Source of the DNA: an uncultured Eubacteriales bacterium | GTDB taxonomy: Bacteria > Bacillota > Clostridia > Oscillospirales > Oscillospiraceae | Reading direction: 5' to 3' | Assembly: GCA_900549405.1 (NCBI GenBank) | Contig: URNZ01000053.1 | Location: forward strand, 1 to 13,585 | DNA: 13,585 nucleotides | Shown: piece by piece, positions 1-7,156 of the stretch | Numbering within the stretch: position 1 is the stretch's first letter | Layout: each line of letters opens with the position of its first letter | Made by a program: the position numbers and the translations under genes | The notes under the pieces: generated by a model | What the model was told of the DNA's origin: nothing | Databases searched by the model: none | The model's input: the letters and a program-made list of their open reading frames with translations, nothing else

Positions 1-389
1 GCCGGGAGGGCATCGAGCTGAGCTATCAGGACTGCCCGGAGGAGGTGCTGCCCATCTCCGGCGACCCGGAGCGGCTGCGCCAGGTGTTCTGCAATCTGCT
101 GGACAACGCCGCCAAGCACGGCGGCTCGGGCAAGCGCATCGATGTGTCCGTGGCCCAGGAGGGGGCGGAGGCGGTGGTGCGCATCCGGGACTATGGCCCC
201 GGCGTGCCCGAGGAGGAGCTGCCCTTCATCAAAAACAAGTTCTATAAGGGAACGTCCAAGGCCCGAGGCTCCGGCATCGGCCTGGCGGTGTGCGAGGAGA
301 TCGTCACCCGCCACGAGGGCGTTCTGGACATCGGCAACGCCCAGGGCGGCGGCTGCGTCGTCACCATCCGCCTGCCCATCGAGGCGTGA
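1..389 (+). CDS. Sensor histidine kinase, C-terminal end (partial, 5' end outside window)
   Basis: The gene enters from the left edge (first full codon at base 3) and ends at TGA 387-389; only about 128 residues are visible. They form the ATP-binding (HATPase_c) domain of a two-component sensor kinase. The N-box is seen as NLLDNAAKHG, the G1 box as DYGPGV, an F-box-like FIKNKFYKG, and the G2 box as GSGIGLAV, in the usual order and spacing, followed by the closing strand VTIRLP. The dimerisation/phospho-acceptor helix and the sensor part lie outside, so signal and partner regulator cannot be named. The protein would act at the membrane by family habit. It is 41 bp upstream of the next gene, on the same strand. 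Family assignment is firm; which kinase it is remains open. Confidence 0.93.
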   Translation, partial: REGIELSYQDCPEEVLPISGDPERLRQVFCNLLDNAAKHGGSGKRIDVSVAQEGAEAVVRIRDYGPGVPEEELPFIKNKFYKGTSKARGSGIGLAVCEEIVTRHEGVLDIGNAQGGGCVVTIRLPIEA

Positions 390-430
390 CCCATCCCGGC
401 GGCGCGCCGGAACACAGAAGGAGACCATTC

Positions 431-1432
431 ATGCTGGAAAACCAAACCCAAACCAAAGAAAACACCCAGGGCCGCAGCACCAAGTTCAAGACCATGTGCG
501 GCGGCCAGGCCCTCATCGAGGGCATTATGATGCGCGGTCCCAAGAAACAGGCCGTGGTGGTGCGCAAGCCCGACGGCCAGCTGGAGACCCAGGTGAAGGA
601 CCTGCGCTTCATCAAGGACCGCTACCCCGTGTTGGGCCTGCCCTTCATCCGGGGCATCGTCAACTTTGCCGACTCCATGTATAACGGCGTCACCGCCCTG
701 ATGTACTCGGCGGAGTTCTTCCCCGAGGACGGGGAGAGCGGGGCGGAAGAGGAGGACTCTAAGCTGGAGCAGTGGCTGGAAAAGCACCTGGGCAGCGAAA
801 AGGCCACCTCGGTGATCACCACCATGGCGGTGCTGCTGGGGGCGGGCATGTCCATCGGACTGTTCTTCCTGCTGCCCACCCTGCTGGGCACCTTCATCAC
901 CCTGTTTACCGATTCTATGCTGGCCCGGAACCTGGCGGAGAGCCTGCTGAAGATCATCATCTTTGTGGGCTATCTGGCCCTGTGCTCCCGGATGAAGGAG
1001 ATGAAACGGGTCTTCTCCTATCACGGGGCCGAGCACAAGACCATCTTCTGCTATGAGGCAGGGTTGCCCCTGACGGTGGAGAACGTGCGCATCCAGCCCC
1101 GGCACCATCCCCGGTGCGGCACCAGCTTTTTGTTCATGGTCATCGCCATCTCTATCCTGGTTTCCACGGCGGTGTTTGCCATCTGGCCCATACACAACGC
1201 CCTGCTGCGGTTTTTGGCCCATCTGGCCATGCTGCCGGTGATCGTGGGCATCAGCTATGAGTTCAGCCGCTGGGCGGGCCGCCACGACGGGCCCATCACC
1301 CGGGTTTTGACGGCCCCCGGCCTGTGGCTGCAAAATTTCACCACCTTCGAGCCGGATGACTCTATGATCGAGGTGGGCATCCACGCCCTGGAGCTGGTCC
1401 TGCCCGAGGAGAAGGGTGCGGACGCGTGGTAA
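431..1432 (+). CDS. DUF1385 (YqhQ-like) integral membrane protein
   Basis: 333 residues. The frame is open upstream to base 290, but ATG 431 is chosen because AAGGAG at 418-423 sits 7 nt before it and the conserved family start follows soon after. Visible family marks are CGGQALIEGIMMRGP (residues 23-37) and YHGAEHKTIFCYE (HGAEHKT 198-204), followed by a Pro/His-rich stretch ending CGTSFLF. Four hydrophobic segments lie at about residues 127-156, 168-187, 232-254 and 258-280, so the C-terminal two thirds are in the membrane. The family is widespread in Firmicutes, often beside prmC as here (39-bp gap, probably one transcript). The biochemical role is not known; the conserved His/Cys-rich loop suggests metal binding, which is my inference. 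Confidence 0.93.
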   Translation: MLENQTQTKENTQGRSTKFKTMCGGQALIEGIMMRGPKKQAVVVRKPDGQLETQVKDLRFIKDRYPVLGLPFIRGIVNFADSMYNGVTALMYSAEFFPEDGESGAEEEDSKLEQWLEKHLGSEKATSVITTMAVLLGAGMSIGLFFLLPTLLGTFITLFTDSMLARNLAESLLKIIIFVGYLALCSRMKEMKRVFSYHGAEHKTIFCYEAGLPLTVENVRIQPRHHPRCGTSFLFMVIAISILVSTAVFAIWPIHNALLRFLAHLAMLPVIVGISYEFSRWAGRHDGPITRVLTAPGLWLQNFTTFEPDDSMIEVGIHALELVLPEEKGADAW

Positions 1433-1471
1433 ACAAGGCGGAGCGAGAGAGGAAAGGCGAGGTGGGAAGTC

Positions 1472-2335
1472 ATGGCGACGACCTATAACAATCTGTATCT
1501 GGACGCCCGGGCCAGGCTGAAAAAGGCTGGGGTAGAGGCCGCCCAGCTGGAGGCCCGGGAGATCGTGTGCTACGCCGCCGACAAGAGCCGGGAGCAGCTG
1601 TATCGGGACATGTCCCTGTACGCCTCCGCCCAGCTGGAAAAGCGGGTGGAGGAGCTGGTGCAGCGGCGGCTGGCGGGGGAGCCGGTGGCCTATATCATCG
1701 GGGAGTGGGAGTTCTATGGCCTGCCCCTGGACATCAGCCGGGATGTGCTCATCCCCCGGGCCGACACCGAGCTGCTGGCCGAACGGGGCATCGCCCGGGC
1801 GCAGGAGGCCGGGGAGGGGGCACGGGTGCTGGACCTGTGCGCCGGAAGCGGCTGCGTGGGACTGGCCATCGCCTCTCAGGTACCCACCTGCCGGGTGGTG
1901 CTGGGCGATCTGTCCGAGGGGGCGCTGCGTACCTGCAAGCAGAACGTGCGGCGCAACGGCCTGAACGCCCGGGTCACCTGTCTCTCTGTGGACGCCATGG
2001 ACAACCCCAGCCCCGCCCTGTGGGACTTTGACGTCATCGTGTGCAACCCGCCCTATATCCCCTCCGGGGACATCGCCGGGCTGGACGCCTCTGTGCGGGA
2101 CTATGAGCCCCGGATGGCTCTGGACGGGGGAGAGGACGGCCTGGACTATTACCGGGCCATTGCCCCCAAGTGGAAGGCGGCCCTACGCCTGGGCGGCGCC
2201 CTGCTGTTCGAGGTCGGCATCGGCCAGGCCCCGGCGGTGGAGGAGATCCTGGCCCAGAACGGCTATCAGGACATCCAGAGCGCCCAGGACACCCAGGGCA
2301 TCTGGCGGGTGGTGGAGGGCACCGCCCGGGATTAA
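1472..2335 (+). CDS. prmC: Peptide chain release factor N(5)-glutamine methyltransferase
   Basis: 287 residues, normal length for PrmC/HemK. It methylates the glutamine of the GGQ motif of release factors using S-adenosylmethionine, in the cytoplasm. The N-terminal helical domain contains the family signature GEPVAYIIGEWEFYG followed by VLIPRADTELL. The Rossmann domain has SAM motif I, VLDLCAGSG, at residues 119-127. The catalytic NPPY is at residues 192-195 (VCNPPYIPSGDI). The gene lies 39 bp after the DUF1385 gene, an arrangement common in Firmicutes, where prfA often comes next; here recA follows instead. The start at ATG 1472 has a purine-rich GAGGTGGGA upstream. No sign of damage. Confidence 0.96.
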   Translation: MATTYNNLYLDARARLKKAGVEAAQLEAREIVCYAADKSREQLYRDMSLYASAQLEKRVEELVQRRLAGEPVAYIIGEWEFYGLPLDISRDVLIPRADTELLAERGIARAQEAGEGARVLDLCAGSGCVGLAIASQVPTCRVVLGDLSEGALRTCKQNVRRNGLNARVTCLSVDAMDNPSPALWDFDVIVCNPPYIPSGDIAGLDASVRDYEPRMALDGGEDGLDYYRAIAPKWKAALRLGGALLFEVGIGQAPAVEEILAQNGYQDIQSAQDTQGIWRVVEGTARD

Positions 2336-2340
2336 GACCA

Positions 2341-2360
2341 CTGTCCGGTTTATAGGACAG
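2341..2360. repeat. Short inverted repeat between prmC and recA
   Basis: CTGTCC (2341-2346) and GGACAG (2355-2360) are perfect 6-bp arms around GGTTTATA, 5 bp after the prmC stop. There is no following T-tract, so it is a poor terminator. It lies just upstream of the AT-rich stretch likely to hold the recA promoter and could be an operator. It does not match the GAAC-N4-GTTC LexA box of Firmicutes. Confidence 0.35.
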
Positions 2361-2362
2361 CA

Positions 2363-2398
2363 TTTCCATTAGAGTAAGCTGCGAAAGATATATATATA
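2363..2398 (+). promoter_or_regulatory. Candidate recA promoter
   Basis: The only AT-rich stretch between prmC and recA. An alternating TA run at 2389-2398 offers -10 matches (TATATA). TTTCCA at 2363-2368 is a 4-of-6 match to a -35 box, but the spacing is long (18-20 bp depending on the -10 chosen). Its position about 70-100 bp before recA fits a promoter with a structured leader. This is a weak, inferred call. Confidence 0.35.
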
Positions 2399-2406
2399 CA
2401 CCAGAA

Positions 2407-2452
2407 GGGGCGGCAAGCGCCCCGGCTCTGCGGGCCGGATCAAATTCCGGCC
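2407..2452 (+). promoter_or_regulatory. Structured recA 5' leader: two tandem hairpins with an alternative pairing
   Basis: Hairpin A: GGGGCG (2407-2412), loop GCAAG, CGCCCC (2418-2423), a perfect 6-bp stem. Hairpin B: GGCCGGA (2433-2439), loop TCAAAT, TCCGGCC (2446-2452), a perfect 7-bp stem that ends only 3 nt before the ribosome site AAGGAG (2456-2461) of recA. CCGGC at 2422-2426 can also pair with GCCGG at 2434-2438, which would break both hairpins. No T-run follows, so this is not an intrinsic terminator. A role in translation or mRNA stability of recA is inference. Confidence 0.45.
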
Positions 2453-2471
2453 AGAAAGGAGAAGAGAGGAT

Positions 2472-3602
2472 ATGGCAACCAAAAAACCGCCTTTAGAGTC
2501 CCCCAGCCCCGCTGAGGATAAGAAGAAAGCACTGGAGACCTGCATGGCCCAGATCGAGCGCAATTATGGCAAGGGCTCCATCATGCGCCTGGGCGAGAAC
2601 ACGGGCATCGTGGTGGAGTCCATCCCCACCGGTTCCCTGTCGCTGGACATCGCATTAGGCATCGGCGGCGTGCCCAAGGGCCGCATCATCGAGATATACG
2701 GGCCGGAATCCTCCGGCAAGACCACCCTGGCCCTGCACATTGTGGCCGAGGCCCAGAAGCGGGGGGGCGAGGTGGCCTTCATCGACGCCGAGCACGCCCT
2801 GGACCCCTCCTATGCCCGTGCCTTGGGCGTGGACATCGACTCCATGCTCATCTCTCAGCCGGACACCGGCGAGCAGGGCCTGGAGATCTGCGAGGCCCTG
2901 GTGCGCTCCGGCGCCCTGGACGTGGTGGTGGTGGACTCGGTGGCCGCCCTGACCCCCCGGGCGGAGATCGAGGGCGACATGGGCGATGCCCACGTGGGCC
3001 TGCTGGCCCGCCTGATGAGCCAGGCCCTGCGCAAGCTGGCCGGCTCCATCGCCAAGACCAACTGCATCGTCATCTTCATCAACCAGCTGCGTGAAAAAGT
3101 TGGCGTGATGTACGGCAACCCGGAGGTGACCACCGGCGGCCGTGCCCTGAAGTTCTATGCCTCCGTGCGCATCGACGTGCGCCGCATCGAGGGCATCAAG
3201 GTGGGCGGCGAGATCATCGGCAACCGCACCCGGGCCAAGATCGTGAAGAACAAGGTGGCGCCCCCCTTCCGGGAGGCGGAGTTTGAGATCCTCTATGGCC
3301 AGGGCATCTCCAAGTGGGGCGAGATGGTGGACCTGGCGGTGAAGCTGGATATCATCCAGAAGTCGGGCTCCTGGTTCTCTATGGGCGATCTGCGCATCGG
3401 CCAGGGCCGGGACGCCGCCCGGCAGTATTTAAAGGACAACCCCGACGTGGCCGAGAAAGTGGAGGCCGAGGTCCGGGCCAACGCCTATAAGCTGATGGGC
3501 ATGAAGAACGGCAAGGCGGACAAGCCGGAGAAGAAGTCCGCGGGCCAGGCGGTGGATGTGTCCGCCGATGACTTTGTGGACGGCCCCGTGGACGAGGACT
3601 AA
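2472..3602 (+). CDS. recA: RecA recombinase
   Basis: 376 residues, usual length. RecA forms ATP-dependent filaments on single-stranded DNA, carries out strand exchange and triggers LexA self-cleavage. Walker A is GPESSGKT (77-84, Lys83) and Walker B is VVVVDS (Asp155). The [10 protein letters not shown] stretch with the catalytic Glu lies between them. The [30 protein letters not shown] and [10 protein letters not shown] blocks that cover loops L1 and L2 and the core are intact. The C-terminal tail is acidic (ending DGPVDED), as is typical. No intein or break is present. ATG 2472 follows AAGGAG at 2456-2461. recX follows after 3 bp, so the two are probably translationally coupled. No LexA box is recognisable upstream. 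Confidence 0.98.
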   Translation: MATKKPPLESPSPAEDKKKALETCMAQIERNYGKGSIMRLGENTGIVVESIPTGSLSLDIALGIGGVPKGRIIEIYGPESSGKTTLALHIVAEAQKRGGEVAFIDAEHALDPSYARALGVDIDSMLISQPDTGEQGLEICEALVRSGALDVVVVDSVAALTPRAEIEGDMGDAHVGLLARLMSQALRKLAGSIAKTNCIVIFINQLREKVGVMYGNPEVTTGGRALKFYASVRIDVRRIEGIKVGGEIIGNRTRAKIVKNKVAPPFREAEFEILYGQGISKWGEMVDLAVKLDIIQKSGSWFSMGDLRIGQGRDAARQYLKDNPDVAEKVEAEVRANAYKLMGMKNGKADKPEKKSAGQAVDVSADDFVDGPVDED

Positions 3603-3605
3603 GCC

Positions 3606-4232
3606 GTGGTCATTCAGGAGCTGAAGCCCTCTCAGCGGGTGCAGGGCCGCTGGCTGGCCATGCTGGAGGACGGCTCTATTTTGCGGGTGGGCCAGCAGGA
3701 GATCGCCGACTTCGCCCTGTACTCTGGCAGAGAGCTGACGGAGGAGGAGACAGAAGCCCTGACCGCCGGGCTCCGCCGCCGCCAGCTCCGGGAGCGGGCC
3801 TTAGAGCTGCTTTCCCGCAAGCCCCAGTCCCGGCGGGAGCTGACGCGGAAGCTGAACGAGTGGGGGGCCCAGCCGGAGGAGGCGGACGCCGTGTGCGACC
3901 GCATGGAGGAGCTGGGCTATCTCAACGAGGCGGACTATGCCGCCCAGATCGTGCGGGTGTACTCCGCCCGGGGCTTTGGGGAAAAGAAGCTGCGGGACGA
4001 GCTGTATCGCCGGGGTGTCCCCCGGGACTATTGGGATGACGCCCTGGCCCAGGTGGAGGACTCCACCGAGGCCATCGACGCCTTTCTGCAAAAGAAGCTG
4101 GCGGGGTGGACGGGGGACCGGAAGCAGCTGCAAAAGGTCACCGCCGCCCTGGCCCGCCGGGGCTTCTCCTGGTCAGACATCCGGGACGCCCTGGCCCGGT
4201 ATGAGACCGGAATCGACATAGAATACGACTAA
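3606..4232 (+). CDS. recX: RecX, regulator of RecA
   Basis: 208 residues. RecX binds RecA filaments and modulates (usually inhibits) their growth and ATPase activity. The protein is almost wholly helical, built from three-helix repeats. The conserved core is visible as ALELLSRKPQSRRELTRKL, then MEELGYLNEADYA, then GFGEKKLRDELYRRGV, and a C-terminal repeat with LARRGFSWSDIRDAL. It starts with GTG at 3606, only 3 bp after the recA stop, with no strong separate Shine-Dalgarno site, so translation is likely coupled to recA. That keeps its level tied to, and below, RecA. The first ~60 residues, before the RecX core, form a weakly conserved strand-rich part seen in many Firmicute RecX proteins. Confidence 0.92.
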   Translation: MVIQELKPSQRVQGRWLAMLEDGSILRVGQQEIADFALYSGRELTEEETEALTAGLRRRQLRERALELLSRKPQSRRELTRKLNEWGAQPEEADAVCDRMEELGYLNEADYAAQIVRVYSARGFGEKKLRDELYRRGVPRDYWDDALAQVEDSTEAIDAFLQKKLAGWTGDRKQLQKVTAALARRGFSWSDIRDALARYETGIDIEYD

Positions 4233-4256
4233 AGAAAAACTAGGAGCGAAAAAACG

Positions 4257-5582
4257 ATGCCTTATAAAATTGCCTTTGTCTCATTGGGCTGCGCCAAAAA
4301 TCTGGTGAACACCGAACAGATGATGGCCCTGTGCCGCCAGGCGGGCCACACCATCACCGGCGAGCCCGAGGGGGCGGACGTGGCGGTGCTGAACACCTGT
4401 GGCTTTATCGAGTCGGCCAAGAGCGAGGCCATTGATAATATTTTACAGCTGGCCCATCTGAAAGAGGAGGGCAAGCTGAAAAAGCTGCTGGTGGCCGGCT
4501 GCCTGACCCAGCGCTATGCCGACGACATCCGCCAGGAACTGCCCGAGGTGGACGGAATGCTGGGCACGGGGAGCTATACCGACGTGGTCACCGCCGTGGA
4601 GGAGCTGATGGCCGGGGAGAAGGCCGAGCACTTCGCCGGGATCAACACCACCTATGAGGACGGGGAGCGGATCGTCACCACCCCGGGCTACACCGCCTAT
4701 CTGAAGATCGCCGAGGGGTGCAGCAACGGCTGCGCCTTCTGCATCATCCCCAAGCTGCGGGGCCGCTACCGCAGCCGGTCTATGGACGCGGTGCTGGCCG
4801 AGGCCAGAGAGCTGTCTCAGGCCGGGGTGAAGGAGCTGATCGTCATCGCCCAGGACATCACCCGCTATGGCATGGACCGGAAGGACGGCTCCAGCCTGGC
4901 TGGGCTGCTGGGGGAGCTGTGCAAGCTGGACTTCCACTGGGTCCGCCTGCACTATCTCTATCCCGAGGTCATCACCGACGATTTGATCGAGACCATGGCG
5001 AAAAACCCCAAGATCGTCCACTATCTGGACATCCCCATCCAGCACTGCAACGACAAGATTCTAAGGGCCATGCGCCGCCACACCACAAAGGCGGATATCC
5101 AGGCCCTGTTTGCCAAGCTGCGGAAAGCCATGCCCGACGTGGTGCTGCGCACCTCCCTCATCTGCGGCCTGCCCGGAGAGGGCGAGGCGGAGTTTGAGGA
5201 GCTGTGCCAGTTCCTGCGGGAGGAGAAGCTCCAGCGGGCGGGAGTGTTCCAGTTCTCCCCGGAGGAGGGCACCCTGGCCGCCGCCATGGACGACCAGGTG
5301 GACCCGGACACCGCCCAGCGCCGGGTGGAGCTGGTGGTGGACCTCCAGTCCCGGGTGATGGACGCGTATAACGAGCAGCGCCTGGGCACGGTGATGGAGG
5401 TCCTGTGCGAGGGCTTTGACAGCCAGGCCGGGTGTTATGTGGGCCGGACCTATGCCGACTCGGTGGAGATCGACGGCCACGTCTATTTCACCGCCGCCGG
5501 ACTGGTGCCCGCCGGGAGCTTTGTGAACGTGCGCATCACCGGCACCATGGACGGGGACCTGACCGGCGAGATCGACGAATAA
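4257..5582 (+). CDS. rimO: Ribosomal protein S12 methylthiotransferase RimO
   Basis: 441 residues, full length. RimO is a radical-SAM enzyme that adds a methylthio group to a conserved aspartate of ribosomal protein S12. The N-terminal UPF0004 domain carries the three cysteines for the auxiliary iron-sulfur cluster: Cys12 (SLGCAKNLVNTE), Cys48 (NTCGFI) and Cys82 (AGCLTQRY). The radical-SAM CxxxCxxC is Cys155, Cys159 and Cys162 (EGCSNGCAFCIIP). The RGRYRSR stretch after it and the N-terminal SLGCAKN point to RimO rather than the tRNA enzyme MiaB. The last ~70 residues form a TRAM domain. AGGAG at 4242-4246 precedes ATG 4257. It lies 24 bp after recX and likely shares its transcript. Confidence 0.96.
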   Translation: MPYKIAFVSLGCAKNLVNTEQMMALCRQAGHTITGEPEGADVAVLNTCGFIESAKSEAIDNILQLAHLKEEGKLKKLLVAGCLTQRYADDIRQELPEVDGMLGTGSYTDVVTAVEELMAGEKAEHFAGINTTYEDGERIVTTPGYTAYLKIAEGCSNGCAFCIIPKLRGRYRSRSMDAVLAEARELSQAGVKELIVIAQDITRYGMDRKDGSSLAGLLGELCKLDFHWVRLHYLYPEVITDDLIETMAKNPKIVHYLDIPIQHCNDKILRAMRRHTTKADIQALFAKLRKAMPDVVLRTSLICGLPGEGEAEFEELCQFLREEKLQRAGVFQFSPEEGTLAAAMDDQVDPDTAQRRVELVVDLQSRVMDAYNEQRLGTVMEVLCEGFDSQAGCYVGRTYADSVEIDGHVYFTAAGLVPAGSFVNVRITGTMDGDLTGEIDE

Positions 5583-5631
5583 ATCAGAATACACAGCGCA
5601 TATTGAAGCGCATAAAGGAGATTTCAAACCC

Positions 5632-6156
5632 ATGAATACCGCCAATAAGCTGACCTTGCTGCGGGTCGTGATGATCCCGGCCTTTTTGCTGGTGCTGTAT
5701 CTGCATGTGCCCGGGGCCAACTACTGGGCGCTGGCCATCTTTGCGCTGGCCAGCATCACCGACACCCTGGACGGCTATATCGCCCGGCACTATAACCAGA
5801 TCACCGACTTCGGCAAGTTTATGGACCCCCTGGCGGACAAGTGCCTGGTGACGGCGGCCATGCTGTGGTTCGTGGAGATCGGCCAGATGCCCGCCTGGGC
5901 CCTGCTCATCGTCATCGTGCGGGAGTTTGCCGTGTCCGGTCTGCGGATGATCGCCGCAGACAAGGGCCGGGTCATCGCCGCCGGATGGTCCGGCAAGGTG
6001 AAAACGGCCAGCACCATGGTGTGCATCGTGCTGATGCTGCTGCCCATCGCCTATTGGGTGAACAGCATCTGCGTGGCGGTGATCGTGCTGACCACCATCT
6101 ATTCCGGCGTGGAGTATTTCACCAAGAATCTGGACGTGCTGTCCGACGTAAAGTAA
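5632..6156 (+). CDS. pgsA: CDP-diacylglycerol-glycerol-3-phosphate 3-phosphatidyltransferase
   Basis: 174 residues, typical of bacterial PgsA. It makes phosphatidylglycerol phosphate from CDP-diacylglycerol and glycerol 3-phosphate at the inner face of the membrane. The complete CDP-alcohol phosphotransferase motif D-x2-DG-x2-AR-x8-G-x3-D-x3-D is present: Asp44, Asp47, Gly48, Ala51, Arg52, Gly61, Asp65 and Asp69. Several hydrophobic helices surround it. AAGGAG at 5615-5620 lies 11 nt before ATG 5632, slightly long spacing. The gene follows rimO by 49 bp. Proximity of pgsA to recA is common in Firmicutes. The 49-bp gap holds two copies of GCGCATA (5596-5602 and 5608-5614). Confidence 0.95.
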   Translation: MNTANKLTLLRVVMIPAFLLVLYLHVPGANYWALAIFALASITDTLDGYIARHYNQITDFGKFMDPLADKCLVTAAMLWFVEIGQMPAWALLIVIVREFAVSGLRMIAADKGRVIAAGWSGKVKTASTMVCIVLMLLPIAYWVNSICVAVIVLTTIYSGVEYFTKNLDVLSDVK

Positions 6157-6167
6157 ACCTGATCTTA

Positions 6168-6202
6168 TTTCCCCGCCCTGCCGGTATCCCAGGGCGGGGA
6201 GA
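6168..6202 (+). terminator. Strong hairpin after pgsA (terminator-like, no U-tract)
   Basis: CCCCGCCCTG (6171-6180) and CAGGGCGGGG (6190-6199) form a perfect 10-bp stem around a 9-nt loop. TTT (6168-6170) and AGA (6200-6202) extend it with one G-U pair. It starts 11 bp after the pgsA stop. The plus strand then reads AGAAGAACATTT, so a U-tract is missing and termination would be partial at best. It may instead protect the 3' end of the pgsA message or reduce read-through into yitT. Confidence 0.5.
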
Positions 6203-6252
6203 AGAACATTTGGACCAATTTTAGACCAACAAACCAACAAAAGGAGCGGAGC

Positions 6253-7131
6253 ATGGACATCACAAAAAAGATCGGCCCCTGGCGGGAGGTTGGAAAACGC
6301 CTGCTGGTCATCACCATCTATTCTATTATCATGGCCCTGAACTATAAGAGCTTTGTCCAGGCGGGCGACCTGTTCCCCGGCGGCTTTACCGGCCTGACCC
6401 GTCTGGCCCAGCGCTGCGCCCAGGAATTCTGGGGCGTGACGCTGCCCTTTGCCCCCATCAACCTGGTGCTCAACGCCATCCCGGCGGCGGTGAGCTTTAA
6501 GCTCATCGGCAAGCGGTTCACCATGTACTCCTGCCTGGCCATTGTGGTCAGCAGTATTTTCACCGACCTGGTTCCCTCGGTGCCGGTGACGGAGGACATC
6601 CTGCTCATCTGCGTGTTCGGCGGCCTGATCAACGGCTTTTCCATCAGCCTGTGCCTTCAGGCGCGCATCACCAGCGGCGGCACCGACTTTATCGCCATCG
6701 CCCTGGCCGAGCGGAAGAACGTGAACGCCTGGAACTATATCTTCTGCGGCAACGTGATCATGCTCATGGTGGCCGGCGCTCTGTTCGGCTGGGACCGGGC
6801 GCTGTACTCCATCATCTTCCAGTTTGCCAGTACCCAGGTCATCCGCATGATGGACCCGGACGGGCGGCGGGTGACGCTGTTCATCGTCACCGGGCGGGAG
6901 AAGGCCGGGGGCGTGTGCGCCCAGATCCAGGACACCCGCCACACCGCCACCCTCATCGAGGGCGTGGGCCTCTACAACGGGGAGCCCTGCGTGATGATCT
7001 ATTCCGTGGTGGGCAGCAACCAGCTCCGCCGCCTGACCCGCAAGGTCAAACAGGCCGACCCCCAGGCCTTTGTAAACGTGATCCGCACGGAGAAGCTGAT
7101 GGGCAACTTCTATCGGGACCCGAGAGATTAA
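6253..7131 (+). CDS. YitT-family membrane protein (DUF161 plus DUF2179)
   Basis: 292 residues. The N-terminal ~200 residues hold five to six hydrophobic segments with family features such as PGGFTGLTRL near residue 40 and a SGGTDFIAIAL segment around residue 140; this is the YitT membrane domain. From about residue 207 (VTLFIVTGREK) to the end is a soluble DUF2179 domain, ending with a conserved-looking VNVIRTEKLMGNF. The two-part build is standard for the family. These proteins are common in Firmicutes in several copies; transport is suspected but no substrate is established. AAGGAG at 6241-6246 precedes ATG 6253. Only 25 bp separate it from the McrB-like gene, so transcription probably continues into the defence pair. 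Confidence 0.9.
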   Translation: MDITKKIGPWREVGKRLLVITIYSIIMALNYKSFVQAGDLFPGGFTGLTRLAQRCAQEFWGVTLPFAPINLVLNAIPAAVSFKLIGKRFTMYSCLAIVVSSIFTDLVPSVPVTEDILLICVFGGLINGFSISLCLQARITSGGTDFIAIALAERKNVNAWNYIFCGNVIMLMVAGALFGWDRALYSIIFQFASTQVIRMMDPDGRRVTLFIVTGREKAGGVCAQIQDTRHTATLIEGVGLYNGEPCVMIYSVVGSNQLRRLTRKVKQADPQAFVNVIRTEKLMGNFYRDPRD

Positions 7132-7156
7132 ACCGCAGAAAGACAGGAGGCGCGGC

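Noticed and set aside
242..1384. A 380-codon minus-strand frame opposite the histidine kinase end and the DUF1385 gene
   Set aside because: Antisense shadow of two conserved genes; His/Gln/Gly-rich composition and no ribosome site of note.
5596..5614. Two GCGCATA repeats between rimO and pgsA, sharing GCGCATA with the gctA palindrome
   Set aside because: Direct, not inverted, and 12 bp apart in an intergenic gap that only needs a ribosome site; shared 7-mers are expected by chance in GC-rich sequence.
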